From an uncultured Lachnospiraceae bacterium (GTDB taxonomy: Bacteria; Bacillota; Clostridia; Lachnospirales; Lachnospiraceae): a stretch of 12,186 bases of DNA. Below, piece after piece: positions 1 to 7,648 of this stretch. Location: assembly GCA_905209865.1 (NCBI GenBank), contig CAJLUP010000049.1:1-12186 (forward strand), given 5' to 3'. A program made the position numbers and the translations under genes. The notes under the pieces are model-generated. The model did not search any database. It had not been told where the DNA came from and saw nothing but the letters and a program-made list of their open reading frames with translations. Positions within the stretch are counted from its first letter, which is position 1, and every line of letters begins with the position of its first letter.

Positions 1-89
1 TAACACAAAACTGGTGTTCTCTTTTCTATGTGTCCTACAAAAATTTTACGCTAGCTTTCGGGATTTTTCAGACCAGATTTTCCAAACTT

Positions 90-1859
90 TTAAGACTGTC
101 TTCCCTTTTTCATATGATAGATTTTTTCTGCCGCAGCCATCGTTGATTCTCTGTGAGAAACGAGGATAACCGTTTTATTTTTACTGTTCTCGCGCAATGA
201 TTTCAAGATGATCCCTTCATTCAAAGAATCAAGATTACTTGTCGGTTCATCAAGAAGCAGAAGCGGTGCATCATGTAAAAACGCTCTTGCAATCCCGATT
301 CTTTGCTTCTCCCCGCCAGATAATGTATCTCCAAGTTCTCCGACCAGCGTATCGTATCCTTTTGGCAGAGTCATGATAAACTCATGGATCGAAGCTTTCT
401 TTGCCGCTTCCATAATTTCTGCTTTGGAAGCGCCGGGCTTTGCGACTCCGATATTATTTGCAATAGAATCATGGAAAAGGTGTGTCTCCTGTGTCACATA
501 GCTTTCCATATCCCGAAGATGTTTTGTCGGAATCGTTCTTACATCCTCTCCATCTACGCATACCCTTCCCTCCTGCACATCCCAAAATCGCATAAACAAC
601 TTAAGAAGCGTAGACTTTCCTGAACCACTTGCCCCGTGAATCCCCGTAATCTTACCTGCTTCAGGTTTCAGAGAATATTGATCCAAAATCTGTTCTTCCT
701 CATATGCAAATGTCACATTGTCAGCTTCCGCTCCTGCAAAATCACGGATTCCGTCTCTTTCGTCTGATTTTTGTCCATCCGGCATGATCTCTTCCACAAG
801 CGGTGTCTCTTCCAGCAAAGAGAGCACCCTCTCTCCACTTGCCAGCGTCTGATTTAAGTTATTAGACAGACCTGATAGTGCAACAGTCGGACCGAAAGAT
901 CCCATCATCGCGATCGTACATGTCAGAATCCCTTCGAATCCGATCTCTCCTTTCGCATACAGTCCTGTAGTCAAAGCTAACATACCAAAGGAAGCAAGCA
1001 AAATGACCGCATTTGTAAAAGAACGCTGACTTCCTTCCAATCTGCTTAAAGATTTCTGCATTTCCGCAAGATTTTCAGAACGTGCGGACATCTGTTTTTT
1101 CCTTTTTTCTCCCTGTCCATACTGAATCGTCTCGTCCAGTCCGCGAAGAGAATCTAATACAAAACTGTTTAATTCACCAAACTGAGTTCGAAATTCCATT
1201 CCCTTTTGACTGCCGCGTTTTCCGTTCCACATCGGAATAGCCACTCCTACAATCAAATATGCCGCCAAAGCAAGTATCCCAGCCTGCCAGTGATATCTTC
1301 CGATAAAGATAACCAAAATCAGGGAAGTCAGCGCCGCAATGGCAATCGGAGAAATCGTATGTGCATAAAAAACTTCTAAAAGCTCGATATCTGTCGTAAT
1401 GATAGAAATCAGGTTTCCTTTATCCCTGCCTTCCAGTTTTGCCGGACAAAGTTTTCTCAAAGCGGCAAATACTTTCTGTCGGATGATCGCCAATAGTTTA
1501 AAAGCAATAAAATGATTACAATACTGTTCCGCATAATGAAGAAGTCCTCGAAGCACTGCAATTATGACCATAACCGTAAGAATCGTCTTCACTGAAACCG
1601 CTGCAAGCCACTGCTGCTCTATCAAAACAGCCATCCCCGCTTTTCCGTTCAAAAGTCCGTGTATGACAGCCTGCCCGGCTAGAATCGTCAGAAAAACAGC
1701 ACATAAATATCCGATTGTCCCAAGAATGATTGCCGCAAGCATAACATGAAGCAACGGTTTCACCAAACCGATCAGATTTCCCATGATCCGAAGAGCGCTT
1801 CTTCGCTTCTTCACCTCAGTCGGCCCGGTAATCTGTATCTTCTTTTTTTCTGCACTCAT
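90..1859 (-). CDS. ABC transporter ATP-binding/permease protein, second subunit of a pair
   Basis: A 589-residue half-transporter with an N-terminal exporter-type membrane domain (six predicted helices, about residues 25-310) and a C-terminal ATPase. Visible motifs are Walker A GASGSGKST (409-417), Q-loop Gln457, signature LSGGE (513-517), Walker B LLLLDEPTS with Asp537/Glu538, and switch His569. The ATPase therefore looks complete. An upstream in-frame ATG would give 605 residues, but AAGGAG at 1870-1875 lies 10 bases before the ATG at 1859, and that start leaves one base after the stop of the preceding ABC gene. The two subunits are almost certainly co-translated and form a heterodimer. Length and pairing resemble CydC of the CydDC thiol exporter, but also YbtPQ/IrtAB-type siderophore importers, which share the exporter fold. 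The Fur-like site at the operon promoter favours an iron or haem role. The substrate is not readable from sequence. Confidence 0.93.
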   Translation of the reverse strand: MSAEKKKIQITGPTEVKKRRSALRIMGNLIGLVKPLLHVMLAAIILGTIGYLCAVFLTILAGQAVIHGLLNGKAGMAVLIEQQWLAAVSVKTILTVMVIIAVLRGLLHYAEQYCNHFIAFKLLAIIRQKVFAALRKLCPAKLEGRDKGNLISIITTDIELLEVFYAHTISPIAIAALTSLILVIFIGRYHWQAGILALAAYLIVGVAIPMWNGKRGSQKGMEFRTQFGELNSFVLDSLRGLDETIQYGQGEKRKKQMSARSENLAEMQKSLSRLEGSQRSFTNAVILLASFGMLALTTGLYAKGEIGFEGILTCTIAMMGSFGPTVALSGLSNNLNQTLASGERVLSLLEETPLVEEIMPDGQKSDERDGIRDFAGAEADNVTFAYEEEQILDQYSLKPEAGKITGIHGASGSGKSTLLKLFMRFWDVQEGRVCVDGEDVRTIPTKHLRDMESYVTQETHLFHDSIANNIGVAKPGASKAEIMEAAKKASIHEFIMTLPKGYDTLVGELGDTLSGGEKQRIGIARAFLHDAPLLLLDEPTSNLDSLNEGIILKSLRENSKNKTVILVSHRESTMAAAEKIYHMKKGRQS

Positions 1860-1860
1860 T

Positions 1861-3597
1861 TCACGCGCTCTCCTTCCCATAATTTTCCAATGCCATCTGA
1901 CTGTCATACAGCTGTCTGTACGCGCCTTTTTTCTGCATCAATTCTTCATGTTTCCCTTTTTCTGTAATCTTCCCGTCTTTCATAAAATAAATCTGATCAG
2001 AATTTACAACATTTGCCAGGCGATGAGAAATCAAAAGCACCGTCTTCGTCTTTGCCAGTTCATGAATCACTTCCATAATCAGCGCTTCACTTTCCATATC
2101 TATATTGGACGCCGCCTCGTCAAAAATATAGATGGCGCTCTCTGTTCGAAGCAGCGCTCTTGCGATTGCCAGCCGCTGGCACTGTCCGCCGGACAGATTA
2201 CTCGCCTTTTCCATTAATTTTGTCTGTAATCCTTCCTGTGCCTGCAGAAATCCAAACAGATTTACTTTCTTAAGAACTGCTTCCATCTCTTCCCTTGTTG
2301 CATCCGGCTTCGCCATCTTAAGATTTTCTTCTACCGTTCCTTTAAACAAGTAACTGTTATGACGGACTAATACGATATGTTTCTTCAGATCAGATTCATT
2401 TACTTCTGAAAGAGAAACTCCTCCCATCATGATCTCCCCTGCAAATCCTCTGTTTTTTGCACATAAAATTCCGGCAATCGTACTCTTCCCGCACCCGGAT
2501 TCTCCTACCAGTGATACAAAACTTCCTGACGGCAAATCCAAACTGATCCCTTTTAATATTTCCCGGTCTTCCTCATATGAGAAATGGACTTCCCGAAAAG
2601 AAACGTCCATCCCACCGTCCGGCAAAGTTTTCTGTTGGACTTGTGGTTCCGGTAAATCTAAAATCTTAAAAATCTTATCGCTTGCCGCCATCCCGTTCAT
2701 TGCAATATGAAAAAAGGAGCCGAGAAGACGAAGCGGCAAGAAAAACTCACTTGCAAGCAGAATCACGCACAATGCTCCCGCCACACTGATATTTCCTTTT
2801 AAAAACTCAGATACAGCAGCAGCCATACCAAGCGCCGCACCGCCGTAAGCTACAATATCCATCACACTCGTGGAATTCAGCTGCATAGTCAGCACCTTCA
2901 TTGTAATCTTACGGAAATTCTGTGATTCCACATCCATCTCTTCCGCTTTCAGTCCATCTGCCTGATAAATTTTCAGTGTTGTCAGCCCTTGCAGATTTTC
3001 CAAAAAAGAATCTCCTAATCCGGTGTAAATACTCCAATATTTATTCAGCAATTTTTTCGCAATTTTTTGTACTGCCACGATAGAAACCGGGATCAGCGGC
3101 ACACAGATCAGAAGAATCATGCTTGCTTTCAAACTCACTGCCGAAAGAACTGCAAACAACGTCAGCGGTGCAAGCAAACTGTAAAATAACTGAGGAAGAT
3201 ATTTTCCGAAATAAGTCTCTAATTGCTCCACGCCTTCCGTAGAAACCTGCACAACTTCAGAAGAAGACACGCTGTCACTATAGGACGCGCCTAATTTCAA
3301 CATTTTCTCATAAATCTTTTCTCTTAAGACCCGTTTCACATCCACACATGCCAAATAGGAAGACCGCGCTCCCATCTTCTCGCAAAGAAAGCGGATAAAT
3401 ACAGTCAACACCAAAACTGTTACTACGCGTACAATCGCCTGCTCTGTTACCGTATGGTATACTACCCTCTCAAGCAGATCTGCGATTGAAAACACCGCCG
3501 CTATCTGTGACAGAAGCGCTGCCCATTGCCACAGAACCGTAAAGACAATATATTTTTTTGCATGGGATAACATTCCCACTAACCTTGTTTTAATCAT
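1861..3597 (-). CDS. ABC transporter ATP-binding/permease protein, first subunit of a pair
   Basis: A 578-residue half-transporter with an exporter-type membrane domain (about residues 15-300) followed by an ATPase. Motifs are Walker A GESGCGKST (365-373), signature LSGGQ (468-472), Walker B IYIFDEA with Asp493/Glu494, and switch His525. The usual Q-loop glutamine is replaced: the segment reads LVRHNSYLF with His413 (codon CAT), where the partner has YVTQETHLF. This is unlike E. coli CydD or CydC as I remember them. The start at 3597 is set by AAAGGAAAG a few bases upstream. The gene follows the DUF454 gene by 61 bases and is followed one base later by the partner subunit. A CydD-like thiol exporter, a haem or siderophore transporter, and a peptide exporter all remain possible. 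The transporter family is certain and the substrate unknown. Confidence 0.93.
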   Translation of the reverse strand: MIKTRLVGMLSHAKKYIVFTVLWQWAALLSQIAAVFSIADLLERVVYHTVTEQAIVRVVTVLVLTVFIRFLCEKMGARSSYLACVDVKRVLREKIYEKMLKLGASYSDSVSSSEVVQVSTEGVEQLETYFGKYLPQLFYSLLAPLTLFAVLSAVSLKASMILLICVPLIPVSIVAVQKIAKKLLNKYWSIYTGLGDSFLENLQGLTTLKIYQADGLKAEEMDVESQNFRKITMKVLTMQLNSTSVMDIVAYGGAALGMAAAVSEFLKGNISVAGALCVILLASEFFLPLRLLGSFFHIAMNGMAASDKIFKILDLPEPQVQQKTLPDGGMDVSFREVHFSYEEDREILKGISLDLPSGSFVSLVGESGCGKSTIAGILCAKNRGFAGEIMMGGVSLSEVNESDLKKHIVLVRHNSYLFKGTVEENLKMAKPDATREEMEAVLKKVNLFGFLQAQEGLQTKLMEKASNLSGGQCQRLAIARALLRTESAIYIFDEAASNIDMESEALIMEVIHELAKTKTVLLISHRLANVVNSDQIYFMKDGKITEKGKHEELMQKKGAYRQLYDSQMALENYGKESA

Positions 3598-3620
3598 AAA
3601 TTCTTTCCTTTTCTTTTTCG

Positions 3621-3645
3621 TGTTTCCTGAAAATTCTCTGAAACA
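3621..3645 (-). repeat. Imperfect inverted repeat between DUF454 and ABC genes
   Basis: The arms TGTTTC and GAAACA are perfect and enclose a partly self-complementary 13-base centre. The element sits inside the 61-base spacer between the first and second genes of the operon. No T-run follows it on the coding strand, so it is not a standard terminator. It may be an mRNA processing or stabilising hairpin, or chance in AT-rich DNA. Confidence 0.25.
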
Positions 3646-3658
3646 TTTTATTTTCCCT

Positions 3659-4033
3659 TTATCGAACTGTCTTTATCCTCGTGAAAAAATAAGTATATTT
3701 AAACAGAATCAAAAAAATAAGAAACATTCGTCCAAAGACATTTTCCATCAGAACCATGGCACAGATAAGCATCACCGACACAGGGAGCAAAATACATACC
3801 TTCGTCTTTAAAAGCATCGTGCGTTCTTTCACGAACCCGTCCAAATGTTTTTGATATAACTTTGTAGATTGAAACCACAGATGAAATTTCTTCGACCCTT
3901 TTGCAAAACAAAAGGAAGCAAGTAAAAGAAACGGAGTTGTCGGAAGCACCGGAAGAATTACTCCGGCCGCGCCAAATCCGAAACAGACAAACGCCAAAAT
4001 AAGCCAAAGCGATTTTAACAGATTTGTTTTCAT
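3659..4033 (-). CDS. YbaN/DUF454 family inner-membrane protein
   Basis: A small 124-residue membrane protein with the DUF454 signature: a first helix rich in Gly and Phe, then GVILPVLPTTPFLLLASFCF at about residues 24-43, then AKGSKKFHLWF. Two further hydrophobic stretches fill the C-terminal third (about 80-115). Length is normal for the family. The biochemical function of the family is not known. From memory, some members are iron- or haem-responsive and sit beside haem uptake genes. AGAAGGAGAG just upstream of the ATG at 4033 makes this start secure. It is the first gene of the operon, directly behind a promoter overlapped by a Fur-like site, and leads into two ABC half-transporters. It may be an accessory of that transporter, which is inferred from order only. 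Confidence 0.9.
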   Translation of the reverse strand: MKTNLLKSLWLILAFVCFGFGAAGVILPVLPTTPFLLLASFCFAKGSKKFHLWFQSTKLYQKHLDGFVKERTMLLKTKVCILLPVSVMLICAMVLMENVFGRMFLIFLILFKYTYFFTRIKTVR

Positions 4034-4110
4034 AAATTTTCTCTCCTTCTATGTCAACTGTAATGTATTAGTCTAAACTTATTTTTGTAAGTCGCAACTA
4101 ACCATTGCAG

Positions 4111-4139
4111 ATAATAACACAAGTGAGAATTATTTTCAA
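4111..4139 (-). promoter_or_regulatory. Sigma-A-type promoter of the DUF454-ABC operon
   Basis: On the minus strand TTGAAA (4139-4134, 5 of 6 consensus) is followed after exactly 17 bases by TATTAT (4116-4111, 5 of 6). The predicted start of transcription is near 4104, giving a leader of about 70 bases before the ATG at 4033. The -35 begins 15 bases after the stop of the YkgJ-family gene, so the operon has its own promoter. I found no convincing terminator in between. Confidence 0.7.
4124..4138. promoter_or_regulatory. Fur-box-like operator
   Basis: TGAGAATTATTTTCA matches the 7-1-7 Fur consensus TGATAATNATTATCA at 12 of 14 defined positions. The two mismatches fall at symmetrical positions 4 and 12. 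The site covers most of the -35 hexamer and part of the spacer of the DUF454-ABC promoter, a position suited to repression. Binding by Fur (or another Fur-family protein such as PerR or Zur) is inferred, and no fur gene lies in the window. Confidence 0.6.
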
Positions 4140-4154
4140 TATTTTTTTCATTGT

Positions 4155-4838
4155 TTAAGAAATTTCTTTTAGACCTTCCAGCTTTTCGTACACTTCTTTC
4201 AGTCTCTCAGAAAATTCATTATAAAATTCTTTTTCCTCTTCTGCCAAATAAGGCGATTCAAAGAAACATCGAAGTACATACAATGTTAAAATATTTCTGT
4301 TTTTATCATCTAAATGATCAATGACACGTTCACAGTCATTCAGAAAGCCATGCCAGTTCCATATATAGTCTTCATATGATTTTAAATCAGGAATACCGAG
4401 CCATTTTTTAATCTTCACTTTGCCTCGTTCCTTCTTCGCACATTCATGGATTTGAAGAAAATACTTAAATCCCTTTTCCTCATAATATCTGCCAAGGGGA
4501 AATAAGCGGCAAAGTCCCGGTCTGTATTCATGGATACTGCATCGTCCCTGCATATTCAAAAACGGACAGGCGTCTCCTTCTGATGTCATCCGCAGATTCG
4601 GCAGGATCATCCCATCCGCAATCCCTAACTCAATCTCCCGTTCCATCAGTTCAGCAAATCCTTTTCCCGTGCCTTTCTTAAGACGCCACAGATCCATAGG
4701 ATCTAACTTTACGGTATCTCCCATGTTACGGCAGCAGGCAGAGCAGCCCTGACAATCATGGCAGTCTGCTTTCACCATATCTCCCGATGAGTAAAGACGC
4801 CCGTCTGATATTTCCTTCAAATCGATCTCCCGTTTCAT
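4155..4838 (-). CDS. YkgJ-family cysteine-cluster (CxxCxxCC) protein
   Basis: A 227-residue soluble protein with the YkgJ/PF03692 cysteine pattern: Cys26, Cys29, Cys32, Cys35 and Cys36 near the N-terminus, then Cys91-Pro, Cys100, His103, the motif RPGLCRLFP around Cys110, and Cys133. The family is proposed to bind zinc or an Fe-S cluster and its activity is largely unknown. Here a charged, probably helical C-terminal half of about 90 residues follows the cysteine domain, making it longer than minimal family members. Its ATG lies five bases after the stop of the Rrf2 gene, with AGGA just upstream, so the two are probably co-translated. It is the last gene of the sulfur operon. A role in metal or cluster handling linked to the regulator is plausible but inferred. 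Confidence 0.88.
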   Translation of the reverse strand: MKREIDLKEISDGRLYSSGDMVKADCHDCQGCSACCRNMGDTVKLDPMDLWRLKKGTGKGFAELMEREIELGIADGMILPNLRMTSEGDACPFLNMQGRCSIHEYRPGLCRLFPLGRYYEEKGFKYFLQIHECAKKERGKVKIKKWLGIPDLKSYEDYIWNWHGFLNDCERVIDHLDDKNRNILTLYVLRCFFESPYLAEEEKEFYNEFSERLKEVYEKLEGLKEIS

Positions 4839-4843
4839 GATTC

Positions 4844-5269
4844 CTAATCCTCTTCCTCTCTTCTTTCCTTCTTCATTAAATCTTCCAATGTGATGCCGTC
4901 AAAATAATCGTTGATCATCTTATGAAATTCTGTCCACATTCCGATCGTACGACACTCCTGCCTTCTCTCACAGACAGCCGCATGACATTCCAAACATGAT
5001 ACCGGAGCAAGATTTCCTTCTGTAAGACGAAGGATCTCCCCAACTTTATATTCCTTCGGTTCGCGGCAGAGACGATATCCGCCCCCTTTTCCGTGAATCC
5101 CTTCTATCAGTCCGTTTTTTGTAAGCACCGGTAATATTCGCTCCAAATACTTCAGAGAAATGCCTTGACGGGCTGCCACGGTCTTCATCGCGACATGCCC
5201 GCCTTCTCTGCTCTCTGCAAGATCGATCATCACTCTCAGGGCGTACCTTCCCTTTGTTGAGATCAACAT
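4844..5269 (-). CDS. Rrf2-family transcriptional regulator (IscR/CymR-like)
   Basis: A 141-residue winged-helix regulator. The N-terminus MLISTKGRYALRVMIDLA and the segment GLIEGIHGKGGGYRL are hallmarks of the Rrf2 family. Cys92, Cys95, Cys100 and Cys106 (motif CLECHAAVC...C) lie where IscR ligates its [2Fe-2S] cluster (Cys92, Cys98, Cys104). This suggests a cluster-binding or redox-sensing regulator, although the exact spacing differs from E. coli IscR. B. subtilis CymR, which represses cysteine genes, belongs to the same family, and this gene sits 50 bases downstream of cysK in the same direction. AAGGAG about 11 bases before the ATG at 5269 supports the start. It probably controls its own operon through the dyad at 7654-7685, which is inference from position. 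Whether it senses Fe-S status, cysteine or both is open. Confidence 0.93.
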   Translation of the reverse strand: MLISTKGRYALRVMIDLAESREGGHVAMKTVAARQGISLKYLERILPVLTKNGLIEGIHGKGGGYRLCREPKEYKVGEILRLTEGNLAPVSCLECHAAVCERRQECRTIGMWTEFHKMINDYFDGITLEDLMKKERREEED

Positions 5270-5319
5270 TCGATCCTTCTCCTTTCTGCTCTTCTCCTGC
5301 CTTCTTCCGATTTTTCAAA

Positions 5320-6252
5320 TCAATCGGCAAACAACGGGGTAGACAAATATCGGTCTCCTGTGTCCGGAAGAAGGACTACGATTGTTTTCCCTTCATTCTC
5401 ACTGCGCTTCGCAAGTTCTACCGCAGCCCACACTGCCGCACCTGAAGAAATCCCGACAAGGACGCCTTCTTTCTGTCCGATCATTTTCCCTGTGGCAAAC
5501 GCATCCTCATCAGCTACAGTGATAATTTCATCGTATATTTCTCTATTCAAAATTTCAGGAACAAATCCTGCCCCGATTCCTTGAATTTTATGCGGTCCGG
5601 GCGTTCCCTCTGAAAGAACTGCCGATGATCTCGGCTCAACGGCTACGATCTGCACATCTTCTTTTTTCGATTTCAGATATTCTCCTACTCCTGTCAATGT
5701 ACCGCCTGTCCCTACTCCGGCCACAAAGATGTCCACATCTCCATCTGTATCTTCATAGATCTCCGGTCCTGTCGTATTCAGATGTGCCTGTGGATTCGCC
5801 GGATTTACAAACTGCCCCGGAATAAAACTTCCCGGAATCTCTCTCGCCAGTTCTTCCGCTTTCTCAATCGCGCCTTTCATTCCTTTCGTTCCGTCGCTTA
5901 ACACGAGTTCTGCCCCGTATGCTTTCATAATCTGCCGGCGTTCGATGGACATCGTTTCCGGCATTACGATAATAATGCGATAGCCTCTCGCCGCGGCAAC
6001 AGCCGCCAGCCCGATTCCGGTATTTCCGCTTGTCGGTTCGATAATGACAGAATCCTTCGTCAACTTTCCGCTCTTTTGCGCTTCATCGATCATTGCTTTC
6101 GCCACTCTGTCCTTTACTGACCCCGCCGGATTAAAATATTCCAGTTTTGCTAAAACCTTCGCTTTTAATCCATATTGTTCCTCTATATGGGTCAACTCCA
6201 TAAGAGGTGTTTTCCCGATCAACTGATCGGCAGATGTATAAATTTTAGACAT
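5320..6252 (-). CDS. cysK: Cysteine synthase A (O-acetylserine thiol-lyase)
   Basis: A 310-residue PLP enzyme that makes L-cysteine from O-acetyl-L-serine and sulfide in the cytoplasm. Fold-type II motifs are complete: PAGSVKDR with the PLP lysine Lys47, the substrate loop PTSGNTG (73-79), the phosphate-binding GTGGT (181-185), HKIQGIGAGFVP (221-232), GISSGAA near 268-274 and PDTGDRYLST near 297-306. These match CysK rather than cystathionine beta-synthase, and there is no C-terminal CBS domain. A start 13 codons further upstream exists in frame, but AAAGGAG at 6261-6267 lies 8 bases before the ATG at 6252, giving the usual N-terminus. It follows the sulfhydrylase by 72 AT-rich bases without a clear terminator or promoter, so the two are probably one transcript. 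No serine acetyltransferase gene is in the window. Confidence 0.96.
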   Translation of the reverse strand: MSKIYTSADQLIGKTPLMELTHIEEQYGLKAKVLAKLEYFNPAGSVKDRVAKAMIDEAQKSGKLTKDSVIIEPTSGNTGIGLAAVAAARGYRIIIVMPETMSIERRQIMKAYGAELVLSDGTKGMKGAIEKAEELAREIPGSFIPGQFVNPANPQAHLNTTGPEIYEDTDGDVDIFVAGVGTGGTLTGVGEYLKSKKEDVQIVAVEPRSSAVLSEGTPGPHKIQGIGAGFVPEILNREIYDEIITVADEDAFATGKMIGQKEGVLVGISSGAAVWAAVELAKRSENEGKTIVVLLPDTGDRYLSTPLFAD

Positions 6253-6324
6253 ATTCTGTTCTCCTTTATTTTTTAATTTTGTTCTATTCACTCTGTTATT
6301 GCTTTTTTCTTATTTTTTATTCTC

Positions 6325-7614
6325 TCACAGTTCTTGAACAGATGCAAACCCCTTTTCCAAATCAGCTATCAGATCATCAATATGCTCTGTTCCGATCGAA
6401 AGACGAATCGTGTTCTGACGGATTCCCTGCTCCTGCAGTTCCTGCGCATTAAGCTGAGAATGCGTTGTTGTCGCCGGATGGATCACAAGACTTTTTACAT
6501 CTGCAACATTTGCCAGAAGAGAAAAAATATCTAAATGATCGATAAACGTATGCGCTTCTTTTTCTCCGCCCTTAATTTCAAACGTAAAGATAGATGCTCC
6601 TCCATTCTGAAAATATTGCTTATACAGCTCGTGATCAGGATGATCTTCAAGAAGAGGATGATTTACTTTTTCAACAAGCGGATGCCCATTTAAATATTCG
6701 ACTACTTTCTTCGTATTCTCTGCATGACGTTCCAGCCGAAGAGAAAGTGTTTCTGTTCCCTGCAGCAAAAGAAATGCCGCAAAAGGAGAGATCGTCGCCC
6801 CCATATCGCGCAGGATCACCGCCCGGATATATGTCACAAACGCCGCATTCGGGGCCGCCTGTGAAAATACAACTCCATGATAACTGGCATTCGGTTCTGC
6901 AAAAGCCGGATATTTTCCTGATGCTTCCCAGTCAAACTTACCGGAATCAACAATAACTCCTCCAAGTGTTGTTCCGTGCCCTCCGATAAACTTTGTGGCA
7001 GAATGTACAACAATATCTGCGCCATGTTCAATCGGACGGATCCAGTATGGAGTTCCAAACGTATTATCTACAACAAGCGGGATCTGATGTTTGTGCGCCA
7101 GTTCAGCCAGCGCATCGATATCCGGTATATCGCTGTTCGGATTACCAAGCGTCTCTATATAGATTGCTTTTGTCTGTTCTGTAATCGCATCTTCTACTTC
7201 CGCCAAATCATGGATGTTCACGAAACTTGCCGTAATTCCCAGACCCGGAAACGTGTGCGCCAGCAAATTATAACTTCCTCCGTAAATCGTTTTCTGTGAA
7301 ACAATGTGACCGCCGTTCTGCGCCAACGCCTGAAGAGTATATGTAATCGCCGCAGCTCCGGACGCAACCGCCAGCGCCGCTGTGCCGCCTTCCAAAGCTG
7401 CAATCCTTTTTTCAAACACATCCTGCGTCGAATTCGTCAGCCTTCCGTAAATATTACCTGCCGCCTGAAGACCAAATCTCGCTGCCGCGTCGGCACAATC
7501 ATGAAAAACATATGAAGTTGTCGCATAGATCGGAACTGCCCTTGCATCTGTCGCCGGATCCGGCTGCTCCTGCCCTACATGTAACTGAAGTGTATCGAAT
7601 TTATAATCTGCCAT
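6325..7614 (-). CDS. O-acetylhomoserine sulfhydrylase (O-acetylhomoserine aminocarboxypropyltransferase)
   Basis: A 429-residue Cys/Met-metabolism PLP enzyme (fold type I). It most likely converts O-acetyl-L-homoserine and sulfide to homocysteine and acetate, the direct sulfhydrylation route to methionine. The PLP lysine is Lys208 in VVHSATKFIGGHGTTLGG. Other family marks are the N-terminal TLQLHVGQ, NIYGRLTN (54-61), ALEGGTAALAVASG (73-86) and VDNTFGTPY (182-190). Length and the TLQLHVGQ start are typical of MetY/OAH sulfhydrylases rather than the shorter cystathionine synthases and lyases. A longer reading frame begins at 7692, but GGAGGAG at 7623-7629, 8 bases before the ATG at 7614, fixes the start. 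The longer version would begin upstream of the predicted transcription start. It is first in the operon with cysK. Some family members also make cysteine from O-acetylserine, so exact substrate use is uncertain. Confidence 0.93.
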   Translation of the reverse strand: MADYKFDTLQLHVGQEQPDPATDARAVPIYATTSYVFHDCADAAARFGLQAAGNIYGRLTNSTQDVFEKRIAALEGGTAALAVASGAAAITYTLQALAQNGGHIVSQKTIYGGSYNLLAHTFPGLGITASFVNIHDLAEVEDAITEQTKAIYIETLGNPNSDIPDIDALAELAHKHQIPLVVDNTFGTPYWIRPIEHGADIVVHSATKFIGGHGTTLGGVIVDSGKFDWEASGKYPAFAEPNASYHGVVFSQAAPNAAFVTYIRAVILRDMGATISPFAAFLLLQGTETLSLRLERHAENTKKVVEYLNGHPLVEKVNHPLLEDHPDHELYKQYFQNGGASIFTFEIKGGEKEAHTFIDHLDIFSLLANVADVKSLVIHPATTTHSQLNAQELQEQGIRQNTIRLSIGTEHIDDLIADLEKGFASVQEL

Positions 7615-7648
7615 AAAATATTCTCCTCCCTGTTTTTCTTTACCTACT

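Noticed and set aside
2..18. Short hairpin AACAC / GTGTT at the window edge as terminator of the ABC operon
   Set aside because: The stem is only 5 bp with low GC, and the bases that would form the T-run lie outside the window. The rest of 1-89 shows nothing I can assign.
1783..2217. Plus-strand open frame of 144 codons opposite the ABC junction
   Set aside because: It lies opposite two ABC genes with complete motifs, has no ribosome binding site and shows no recognisable protein features. Treated as an antisense shadow, like the other plus-strand frames.
90..3597. Calling the ABC pair cydC and cydD outright
   Set aside because: Size and pairing fit, but no cytochrome bd genes are near, the first subunit has a His in the Q-loop, and the promoter has a Fur-like site. 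The substrate class stays open.
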